From assembly GCF_025994315.1 (NCBI RefSeq), contig NZ_BAQE01000030.1: DNA of 64,000 nt; one strand, written 5' to 3'. The notes under the pieces are model-generated. The model saw nothing but the letters and a program-made list of their open reading frames with translations, had not been told where the DNA came from and did no database searches. This stretch comes from Swaminathania salitolerans (GTDB lineage: Bacteria > Pseudomonadota > Alphaproteobacteria > Acetobacterales > Acetobacteraceae). Of this stretch, positions 35,893 through 43,325 are shown in pieces; positions within the stretch are counted from its first letter, which is position 1; each line of letters starts with the position of its first letter. A program made the translations under genes and the position numbers.

Positions 35893-36762
35893 TCAAGCGT
35901 CCAGCAGAGAAAGTGGCGGCTGGAGACGCGGACAGAAAAAACCGGACCGCCCCGCCTGGACGATACGCCGTATGCCACCGCAGGCCGGATAGCCGGGACA
36001 TTCCGGGCAGGGTTGCCCCTCGCGCGCATAGACCTTGTGGAGATGCTGGAACGCGCCCGGCCTGCCCTGGGCATCCACATAATCCCGCAGGGTCGATCCT
36101 CCCGCCTCGATGGCCTCCCTGAGCACGGCCGGAATGATTTCGGCAAGACGCGTCACTTCCTCGACCGTCAGGGAGGCGGAGACACGTTCCGGATGGATCC
36201 GCGCCCGATAGAGAATCTCGGACACATAGATATTGCCGAGCCCCGCCACGACGCGCTGATCGAGAAGGGTTATCTTGATCGGACCGCGCTTCCCCCGCAG
36301 CTGCGCGACGAGATGCGCCGCATCGAACCCGCTCTCGAGCGGATCGGTCCCGAGATCTCTCAGAAGCGGATGTGCAAGCTCCCTGCCGCCGTCGAGAAGA
36401 AGAAAACAGCCGAACCGTCTCGGATCGACGAGGCCGACCCGCGAGGAATCGTCGAAGGTCAGGGTGACGTGCTCGTGACGCAGCGGGGTATAGCCCGCCC
36501 GCGCCTCGGCTCCCGGCGTGATGCGGATGCGGCCGCTCATGCCGAGATGGATGAGAAGGGTCGGCCCGCGAACGAGGCCGACCAGCAGGTATTTGCCGAG
36601 CCGCGTGACCTCCCTGACCCGCTTGCCATCGGCACGGATGGAGAGATCGTCCGGCACTGGCCAGCGGAGATCGGCCCGCGTCTCGCTGCTGATGATGCGC
36701 CGGTCCCGCAGGGCAGCCCGCAAACCGAGGAGGATGGTTTCGACTTCTGGTAGCTCTGGCAT
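35893..36762 (-). CDS. mutM: Formamidopyrimidine-DNA glycosylase, with an altered zinc finger
   Basis: Removes oxidised purines from DNA. The start must be the ATG at 36760-36762, because the catalytic proline has to be residue 2 (PELPEVET); a GTG five codons earlier is excluded for this reason. The protein has 289 residues, with the H2TH region (VAGLGNIYVSEILYRA) intact. The C-terminal zinc finger is odd: cysteines 252, 255 and 277 are present and an extra Cys261 lies in an inserted PGYPACGG, but the fourth ligand is Leu280 (FFCPRLQ instead of CPRCQ). It is divergent from ubiE with only 30 bases between the starts. Confidence 0.93.
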   Translation of the reverse strand: MPELPEVETILLGLRAALRDRRIISSETRADLRWPVPDDLSIRADGKRVREVTRLGKYLLVGLVRGPTLLIHLGMSGRIRITPGAEARAGYTPLRHEHVTLTFDDSSRVGLVDPRRFGCFLLLDGGRELAHPLLRDLGTDPLESGFDAAHLVAQLRGKRGPIKITLLDQRVVAGLGNIYVSEILYRARIHPERVSASLTVEEVTRLAEIIPAVLREAIEAGGSTLRDYVDAQGRPGAFQHLHKVYAREGQPCPECPGYPACGGIRRIVQAGRSGFFCPRLQPPLSLLDA

Positions 36763-36792
36763 CTTGGGAGCTGACACTATATCCAGAAGAGC

Positions 36793-37578
36793 ATGACCGA
36801 CAACGCATCATTTCCCCATCCCGACTCAGCCAGCGGCGAGAGGGAGGAGACAACCGATTTCGGATATCGCTCCGTCCCGAGAGCCGAGAAGAAACCGCTC
36901 GTGCGCGCCGTGTTCGACAGCGTCGCCGGACGCTACGACGTGATGAACGACATGATGTCGCTCGGCATTCACCGTGTATGGAAGAGGATCTTCATCTCGA
37001 CCCTCGCACCGCGCGGCGATCTCAAGCTGCTCGATCTGGCGGGGGGCACGGGCGATATCAGCTTCGGCTGGCTGCGCGGCGGCGGCGGCCCGGCCCTGCT
37101 GACCGATATCAATGCCTCGATGCTCGAGGTCGGTCGCTCCCGGGCCGCGAGCAAGGGCTATCTGCGCGATATCGAGTTCTCGGTCGTGGATGCCGAGGCG
37201 ATTCCCCTGCCCGATCGCAGCGTCGACCGGGTGTCGATCGCCTTCGGTCTCAGGAACTGCACGGACAAGGATGCGGTCCTGCGCGAGGCGCGCCGCGTCC
37301 TGCGTCCGGGCGGGCGATTCTGCTGCCTCGAATTCTCCCACGTCCAGGTTGCGGCGCTCGCGCCGATCTATGACGCATGGTCCTTCGGCGTCCTGCCGAA
37401 AATGGGCCAGATCATCGCAAAGGATTCGGAGAGCTATCGCTATCTCGCCGAGAGCATCCGCACCTTCCCCGAGCAGGACGTCCTGGCGGAGATGATGCGC
37501 AAGGCTGGGCTCGAGAAGGTCGGCTATCAGAACCTGTCGGGGGGCATCGCCGCCATTCACTCCGGCTGGAGGCTCTGA
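36793..37578 (+). CDS. ubiE: Demethylmenaquinone/2-methoxy-6-polyprenyl-benzoquinol C-methyltransferase UbiE
   Basis: C-methylation step of ubiquinone synthesis; 261 residues. It shows the UbiE signatures YDVMNDMMSLGIHRVWK, the SAM motif LLDLAGGTGDISF and the SIAFGLRNCTDKDAVLREARRVL region, ending GGIAAIHSGWRL. A run of GAAGAG precedes the ATG. In many alphaproteobacteria ubiB follows; here coaBC follows directly. Confidence 0.95.
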   Translation: MTDNASFPHPDSASGEREETTDFGYRSVPRAEKKPLVRAVFDSVAGRYDVMNDMMSLGIHRVWKRIFISTLAPRGDLKLLDLAGGTGDISFGWLRGGGGPALLTDINASMLEVGRSRAASKGYLRDIEFSVVDAEAIPLPDRSVDRVSIAFGLRNCTDKDAVLREARRVLRPGGRFCCLEFSHVQVAALAPIYDAWSFGVLPKMGQIIAKDSESYRYLAESIRTFPEQDVLAEMMRKAGLEKVGYQNLSGGIAAIHSGWRL

Positions 37579-37586
37579 GTCCTTCG

Positions 37587-39053
37587 ATGGCAGCCCGCGT
37601 CATCCTGATCATCGGGGGCGGCATCGCCGCCTATCGAACGCTGGATGTCATCAGGATCCTCCGCAGGCGAGGCATTGACGTGACCTGCGTCATGACCGAG
37701 GCGGCGAGCCATTTCGTGACCCCGCTCTCCGTTCAGGCCCTGTCGGGTGAAGCCGTCCATCGCGATCTTCTCTCCCTCGCCGAAGACAGCAGCATGGATC
37801 ACATTGCGCTCTCGCGAAGTGCCGATCTGCTCGTTCTGTGTCCTGCCTCGGCCAATCTCCTTGCCAGAATGGCCCATGGCCTTGCGGACGATCTCGCAAC
37901 CACGCTGCTTCTCGCCACGGACAAGCCGGTTCTCGCCGCCCCGGCCATGAATGTCCGGATGTGGGAGAATCCGGCCACGCAGCGAAATCTTTCCCTGCTT
38001 CGCGCACAGGGTTGCCATTTCGTGGGTCCGGATGAAGGCGAGATGGCCTGCGGCGAGTTCGGCCCAGGGCGGCTGAGCACCCCCGATGCCATCGTCGATG
38101 CGATCGAGGCCCGTCTGCCGCGCAGCTTTGCCCGTTCGGGTCAGGCTTCTGCAAGCCAGATACATGCGGGGCAGGCTCGTGCAGGACAGGCGCTTGCAGG
38201 ACAGGCGCCTGCGGAGCGGGTTCCTGCCAGGCAGCCTCTCTCCGGGCGCAGCGTTCTCGTTACGGCCGGTCCGACCCAGGAACCGATCGATCCCGTCCGG
38301 TTCATCGCCAACCGCTCTTCCGGGCGGCAGGGTTATGCCATAGCGGCGGCCTGTGCCGCACTCGGCGCCGAGGTGACGCTCGTGAGCGGACCGACGAATC
38401 TGCCCTGCCCGGAAGGCGTCAGACGTATCGACGTGACCACGGCCTGCGATATGGATGCCGCCTGCAAGGCGGCCCTCCCCGTGGATGCGGCGATCTGCAC
38501 TGCAGCCGTGGGCGATTGGCGGGTCGCGGAACCCGCATTGCAGAAACGCAAGAAGCCCCACGAGAAACCCCGGACAGGAACGGCGGCGCAGCCTGCGTCT
38601 TCTCTCACCCTGACACTCGTCGAAAACCCGGATATTCTCGCGAGCCTCTCACGGCCCGGCCCCGATCGGCCCGCGCTGGTCGTCGGTTTCGCCGCAGAGA
38701 CAGAGGCGCTCGAGAGCCATGCCCGGGAAAAACGGCAACGCAAGGGATGCGACTGGCTTCTTGCGAACGATGTGGGCGCAGGCAGCTCGGTTTTCGGTGG
38801 AGACCGGAACACGATTCTCTTTCTGACCGCGACCGAGACCACCCTCTGGCCGGAGCTTCCCAAAGCGACGATCGGCAGGGCTCTCGCCGATCGTATCGCC
38901 GCCTTTTTCTCCGGTCACATCGCCCGGACACGGCACTCCGCCTCCCCCACCGCTGCCGATCCTGAAACCGATCCTGCCACCGACCCTGCCATCGACCCTG
39001 CACCCGCCTCCCCAGGCGATCAGTCCCCGGCCGGTACGGCCGAAACGAGGTAA
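37587..39053 (+). CDS. coaBC: Bifunctional phosphopantothenoylcysteine decarboxylase / phosphopantothenate--cysteine ligase
   Basis: Carries out two steps of coenzyme A synthesis. The 488-residue protein has an N-terminal CoaC flavoprotein domain (about 4-180) with DHIALSRSADLLVLCPASAN, the PAMNVRMWENPATQ motif and Cys in GEMACGEFGPGRLS, then a CoaB domain from about 220 (VLVTAGPTQEPIDPVRFIANRSSGRQGYA). The linker contains tandem AGQA repeats (15-base DNA repeat at about 38165-38210) and the C-terminal tail has Asp-Pro-x-Thr repeats. The start at 37587 is the first family-like Met, 8 bases after ubiE. dut follows by 7 bases. Confidence 0.94.
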   Translation: MAARVILIIGGGIAAYRTLDVIRILRRRGIDVTCVMTEAASHFVTPLSVQALSGEAVHRDLLSLAEDSSMDHIALSRSADLLVLCPASANLLARMAHGLADDLATTLLLATDKPVLAAPAMNVRMWENPATQRNLSLLRAQGCHFVGPDEGEMACGEFGPGRLSTPDAIVDAIEARLPRSFARSGQASASQIHAGQARAGQALAGQAPAERVPARQPLSGRSVLVTAGPTQEPIDPVRFIANRSSGRQGYAIAAACAALGAEVTLVSGPTNLPCPEGVRRIDVTTACDMDAACKAALPVDAAICTAAVGDWRVAEPALQKRKKPHEKPRTGTAAQPASSLTLTLVENPDILASLSRPGPDRPALVVGFAAETEALESHAREKRQRKGCDWLLANDVGAGSSVFGGDRNTILFLTATETTLWPELPKATIGRALADRIAAFFSGHIARTRHSASPTAADPETDPATDPAIDPAPASPGDQSPAGTAETR

Positions 39054-39060
39054 CACCATC

Positions 39061-39522
39061 ATGTCTCCCCTCCCCGTCGAGATTGTCAGACTGCCCCATG
39101 CCGAAGGGCTCGACCTCCCGCATTATGCAAGCAGCGGTGCCGCCGGGATGGATCTGCTCGCGGCCATCGACGAACCCCGCATCGTTGCCCCGGGATCCCG
39201 CATCCTCGTCCCGACCGGCCTGCGTGTCGGCCTTCCCTCGGGATACGAGCTTCAGATCCGCCCGCGCTCCGGTCTCGCCCTGAAACACGGTATTACCCTG
39301 CCGAACACGCCGGGTACGATCGATGAGGATTATCGGGGAGAAATCGGCGTCATCGTTCTCAATGCCGGTACGGAGTCCTTCACGATCACCCGCGGCATGC
39401 GGATCGCCCAGGCCGTGCTCGCACCCGTCACGCGTTTGACATGGGTCGAGGTTTCTGAACTGGATGAGACCTCACGCGGTACGGGCGGGTTCGGAAGCAC
39501 CGGCCTGTGCCGCCCCGGCTGA
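39061..39522 (+). CDS. dut: dUTP diphosphatase
   Basis: Hydrolyses dUTP and supplies dUMP; 153 residues. All five trimeric dUTPase motifs are visible: AAGMDLLAAI, QIRPRSGLALKHGITL, NTPGTIDEDYRGEIGVI, TRGMRIAQAVLAPV and the C-terminal RGTGGFGSTG. GAGGTAAC lies before the ATG. coaBC-dut adjacency is a known alphaproteobacterial arrangement. Confidence 0.97.
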   Translation: MSPLPVEIVRLPHAEGLDLPHYASSGAAGMDLLAAIDEPRIVAPGSRILVPTGLRVGLPSGYELQIRPRSGLALKHGITLPNTPGTIDEDYRGEIGVIVLNAGTESFTITRGMRIAQAVLAPVTRLTWVEVSELDETSRGTGGFGSTGLCRPG

Positions 39523-39534
39523 ACGCCAGTCCCT

Positions 39535-39600
39535 GCCGGACAAGACGCCTTCATCCGGCATCCGGGCGAAAAGACCGGCCGGGACCGATAGAGGCCGGTC
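39535..39600 (+). terminator. Two hairpins after dut
   Basis: GCCGGA (39535-39540)/TCCGGC (39554-39559) and GACCGGCC (39573-39580)/GGCCGGTC (39593-39600) form two stems soon after the dut stop. There is no T-run, so termination strength is uncertain. Confidence 0.4.
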
Positions 39601-39710
39601 CGGGATATCGGAGCCGGAACTGACATTGAAAACGGCTGGACGTCACGGGACCGGCACTGGGCCGCCCCCGGACCGGTCGGGCCGAAGCATGGTAACGAGG
39701 TAGGGAGATC

Positions 39711-41411
39711 ATGTCGCCATTCCGGGCGAGACGCGGCACACGAAGCCTTGACCGCAAGGCCGGCCTGACAGCATCGCTGATCGGCATTCTCGTCGTGGTC
39801 GCTGCGCTCGCCGCGTTTTCGCGCTTCCTGCCTGCACAGATCGCCCTGCCCCACGGCGCGATCAAGGCGCCGCATTTCCGCGCGCTGGGCGGGCTCGCGG
39901 TTCTGGGCGGGGATCTCGGGCACACAACCTTGCGCATGGCCCTGGCAACCGGAACGGGAAGCGCGATGGGCGGCGTTCTCGCGCTGCTCGCCGGCAGGGT
40001 TTCCGCACTGGAAGGGCCGATCCGCGTCTGTCTCGGCGGGCTGCACATGATGCCCCTGCTGTGTCTTCTTCCGTTTCTGCATCTCCTCGGCACCGAAGTC
40101 GCGCTGATCGGCGTCGCCGCGCTGTGCTTCGCTGCGCCCGTGGCCAGTGCGGCGCTGGACTCGTGGAGCCGTATCCCGCGCGCCTTCGACGATGCGACCC
40201 GGGCGCTCGGTCTGACCAGCTGGCAGCGCCTGTGGCGTCTGGAGGCTCCTTTCGCCATTCCTTACTGCGTGACGGCACTTGCCCGAGCGATGCCGCTCGC
40301 CTGGTGTGTGCTGATCGGGGCGGAAATGCTCCCTGTCGATGGCGTGCTCCCGACCCGTCCCGGCCTTGGAACCCATGCGATGCAGGCCGCAGCCCTCGGC
40401 TCCGTGAAACAGAGCTTTCTCTCGGCCGGGCTGCTGGCCCTTCTCGTCGCGGCGTACGATCTCTGCCTCGTCTTTCCCTCCCAGATCTGGGCCGATCGCT
40501 ATCGCATCTCGCCCGTTTTCGACGACAACACGGACCCGCTTCCCCTGCGTCTGTGGCGTCGTACCCGCTTTCTCAAACGCGGTGCGGAACGCTTCCGACA
40601 GGGCCTGGGCTGGGTGGGAACGCTGCGTCTGGGTGGCACGGGCGCGCGCGCGACCCGCGCGGAAACGCGCGCCTCGCCCCTTATCGGGCTCTCGTCGCTC
40701 CTTTTCCTTCTTCTGATCGCGCTCGGGTTTTTCTATCGGCATCACGCGCTCGATCTGCGCGATCTGGAACGCGTCACGCTTGCAAGCCTGCTTTCCGCCC
40801 TGCGCGTCACCCTCGCGCTCTGCGTGGCCCTTCTGGTCTGGGTTCCCGTCGGCGTCTGGCTGAGCCTGCCGCCGAGCCGGAGCGGGAGCATTCGCTCCGT
40901 TGCGCGGTTCTGCGTGCTTTATCCGAAAAACGTTCTCTTTCCGCTTCTGGTCCTGCTCGCCATCGCCATCGGCCTTGGCAACACGGTCTGGCCGCTTCTG
41001 CTCGTGCTCTTTCACGTCCAGTTCGTGTTCCTCGCGCAGGTTCTGCGGGGCATGCGCAGTTTCCCGCCCGATCTGCTCCGGGCCGCACAGAACCTCCAGC
41101 TTCGCGGCTGGCTCTGGTGGCGTCGCGTTCTCCTCCCCGGGCTTGCACCCGCCTTGCTCGAAGGTGTCAGCGCCGCCTCCTTCGCCGGGTGGTCGATCCT
41201 GATCCTTGCCGAACGCAATGCGTGGCGCCTTCAGAGTCACGATGGCGGCGGTATCGGCGCCTTCGTGGCCCGGGCGATCGCTACAGGGGATCTGCCGCGC
41301 GTCGTGCTCGGCGCGGCGGTGCTCACCCTGTGCATCGCGCTCGGCGAAATTCTCGTCTGGCATCCGGTGCGCCTTCAGATACGTCGCCGTATGAGCGCCT
41401 CATCGTCATGA
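39711..41411 (+). CDS. ABC transporter permease with two fused permease domains
   Basis: A 566-residue membrane protein with two BPD-type (nitrate/sulfonate/taurine-like) permease halves. The first half (about 15-265) has the coupling motif region FDDATRALGLTSWQRLWRLEAPFAIPY; the second (about 320-560) has FPPDLLRAAQNLQLRGWLWWRRVLLPGLAPALLEG. About 11-12 membrane segments are expected. TAGGGAG precedes the ATG, and the stop overlaps the ATPase gene (ATGA). No substrate-binding protein gene is present nearby, so the substrate and even the direction of transport are unknown. Confidence 0.88.
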   Translation: MSPFRARRGTRSLDRKAGLTASLIGILVVVAALAAFSRFLPAQIALPHGAIKAPHFRALGGLAVLGGDLGHTTLRMALATGTGSAMGGVLALLAGRVSALEGPIRVCLGGLHMMPLLCLLPFLHLLGTEVALIGVAALCFAAPVASAALDSWSRIPRAFDDATRALGLTSWQRLWRLEAPFAIPYCVTALARAMPLAWCVLIGAEMLPVDGVLPTRPGLGTHAMQAAALGSVKQSFLSAGLLALLVAAYDLCLVFPSQIWADRYRISPVFDDNTDPLPLRLWRRTRFLKRGAERFRQGLGWVGTLRLGGTGARATRAETRASPLIGLSSLLFLLLIALGFFYRHHALDLRDLERVTLASLLSALRVTLALCVALLVWVPVGVWLSLPPSRSGSIRSVARFCVLYPKNVLFPLLVLLAIAIGLGNTVWPLLLVLFHVQFVFLAQVLRGMRSFPPDLLRAAQNLQLRGWLWWRRVLLPGLAPALLEGVSAASFAGWSILILAERNAWRLQSHDGGGIGAFVARAIATGDLPRVVLGAAVLTLCIALGEILVWHPVRLQIRRRMSASSS

Positions 41412-42745
41412 TCATGGAGCCTGTCATGCAGGAAAGCCTGCTCTCGATCCGTCATTGCCTTCAGGTCTATCAGAAGCAGAGCAGCACCGATCTTCCCGTT
41501 CTGGAAGACGTCAGCTTCGATCTTCATACAGGTGAAATCGTGGGGCTGGTCGGACGCTCCGGATCGGGCAAGAGCACGCTTCTGCGGATTGCCTCCGGCC
41601 TCGTGAAACCGAGCGCCGGGGAGGTTCTCTGGAAGGGACGTGCCCTGACCGGCCCGACGCCGGATATTGCGATGGTCTTCCAGTCCTTCGCCCTGTTCCC
41701 CTGGCTGACGGTCGCCCAGAACATCATGCTGGGCCTCGAGGCGAAGCGGTTGGCCAGGATCGAATGCGAGAAACGCGCCGATGAGATGATCGATCTGATC
41801 GGGCTGAGCGGCTATGAGAATGCCCTGCCGAAAGAACTCTCCGATTCGATGCAGCAGCGCGTCGGCCTTGCGCGCGCGCTCGTCATGCAGCCCGATCTCC
41901 TGCTGATGGACGAGCCGTTCTCGTCACTGGACGTGCTGACTGCCGAAAACCTGCGAACCGATCTGATCGAATTATGGTACGAAAACCGCCTCCCGACCCG
42001 GGCGATGATGATGGTCACCCATAATGTCGAGGAGGCCGTTCTGATGTGCGACAGGATCCTGCTCTTCTCCTCGAATCCCGGACGGGTTTCCCACGAGCTG
42101 ACCGTCCCCTTCCCGCATCCGCGCAACCGCGACGATGCCGAATTCCGACGTTTCGTCGATCATATCTACACCCTCATGACACGACGCGCGCCGCTCGTCT
42201 CCGAAGCGAGTCTCGATGGTCCTGCGAGTGCGCCGCCGCCGAATCCGATGGCGCTCGTCCTGCCCCCGATCCCGATCAATGTCCTTGTCGGATTGCTCGA
42301 GACCATCGCCGCGGCGCCCTTGCTGGGACGCGCGGATCTGCCTCTTCTGACGGAGCGGCTACAGATGGCGCTCGACGATCTGTTTCCGCTCGGAGAGTCG
42401 TTGCAGCTTCTGGGACTCGCCGAACTGGAAGACGGCGATATCCTCATGACGGAAACCGGCACGCGGTTCGTTCTCGCGGATCAGGACGAGCGGCGCGAGA
42501 TCATGCGAACGGCGCTTCTGCATCATATCCCGCTCATCCGGTCCATCCGCGCCGTGCTTGACGAGCGCTCGGGACACAGGACGGGCGCGGGCCGGTTCAG
42601 GCATGAACTCGAGGAGTCGATGTCACCCGATTATGCCGAACAGACACTCATGACCGCGATCAACTGGGCGCGCTATACAGAGCTGTTCGACTTCGACGAG
42701 GAAGCCGACCAGTTCATGCTCGACCGGGAAAACGCCGGATACTGA
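41408..42745 (+). CDS. ABC transporter ATP-binding protein with C-terminal AAA-associated-like domain
   Basis: A 445-residue ATPase partner of the upstream fused permease. Walker A is GRSGSGKST (about 50-57), the Q-loop MVFQSFALFPWLTV, Walker B LLLMDEP (164-170), and the H-loop MVTHNVEEAV. The signature is LSDSM (145-149) in place of LSGGQ/LSGGM, a real departure from consensus. After about residue 270 a second domain appears (LVGLLETIAAAPLLGRADLPLLTERL, QTLMTAINWARYTELFDFDEE), like the C-terminal domain found in some nitrate/sulfonate-type ATPases. Three in-frame ATGs (41408, 41414, 41426) are possible; the first overlaps the permease stop, the third has the best ribosome site (GGAG). Confidence 0.88.
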   Translation: MIMEPVMQESLLSIRHCLQVYQKQSSTDLPVLEDVSFDLHTGEIVGLVGRSGSGKSTLLRIASGLVKPSAGEVLWKGRALTGPTPDIAMVFQSFALFPWLTVAQNIMLGLEAKRLARIECEKRADEMIDLIGLSGYENALPKELSDSMQQRVGLARALVMQPDLLLMDEPFSSLDVLTAENLRTDLIELWYENRLPTRAMMMVTHNVEEAVLMCDRILLFSSNPGRVSHELTVPFPHPRNRDDAEFRRFVDHIYTLMTRRAPLVSEASLDGPASAPPPNPMALVLPPIPINVLVGLLETIAAAPLLGRADLPLLTERLQMALDDLFPLGESLQLLGLAELEDGDILMTETGTRFVLADQDERREIMRTALLHHIPLIRSIRAVLDERSGHRTGAGRFRHELEESMSPDYAEQTLMTAINWARYTELFDFDEEADQFMLDRENAGY

Positions 42746-42757
42746 GCCCCGGGGGGA

Positions 42758-43318
42758 TCAGGCTTTCAGCCTGTCCCGGTACATCTTGCGCGCCTTGGCG
42801 ACCTTCGGCGCGACGACCGCGCTGCAATAGGCCGTTTCGGGGTTGCGGGCGAAGTAGTCGTGATGCTTCTCCTCCGCCTCCCAGAAAGGCGCTGGACCGG
42901 CTATCTCCGTGACCAGCGGGTCGGGCCAGATACCGGATCGTTCGATCTCCTGCGTCACCGCCTGCGCCGATTTCCCCTGTCCCTCGTCCAGCGCGAAAAT
43001 CACCGAACGATACTGGGTACCGATATCGTTTCCCTGACGGTTTCGCTGCGTCGGGTCATGCGTGGTGTAGAAGATCCTGAGCAGATCCTCATAGCTGATC
43101 TGACCGGGATCGAAGACGATCTCGACGACTTCGGCATGGCCTGTCGCACCCGTGCATACCTGTTCGTAGCTCGGGTTTTCCCACCGTCCGCCTGCATAGC
43201 CGGGCCTGACGGACAGGACACCGCGAAGCCCCGAGAAAATGGCCTCGGTGCACCAGAAACAGCCGCCTCCCAGAAGGGCTTTGTCGAACTGCGCTTCACT
43301 CATACTGGCCTCACTCAT
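42758..43318 (-). CDS. msrA: Peptide methionine-S-sulfoxide reductase MsrA
   Basis: Repairs S-methionine sulfoxide; 186 residues. The catalytic GCFWC motif (about 19-23) and the downstream GYAGG, GHAEVVEI and FWEAEEKHHDYF motifs are intact. Two in-frame start codons lie 15 bases apart because a 15-base unit containing ATGAGTG is duplicated, so the N-terminus is MSEASMSEAQ or MSEAQ. It follows the ester hydrolase gene closely on the same strand. Confidence 0.95.
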   Translation of the reverse strand: MSEASMSEAQFDKALLGGGCFWCTEAIFSGLRGVLSVRPGYAGGRWENPSYEQVCTGATGHAEVVEIVFDPGQISYEDLLRIFYTTHDPTQRNRQGNDIGTQYRSVIFALDEGQGKSAQAVTQEIERSGIWPDPLVTEIAGPAPFWEAEEKHHDYFARNPETAYCSAVVAPKVAKARKMYRDRLKA

Positions 43319-43325
43319 ATTGGCC

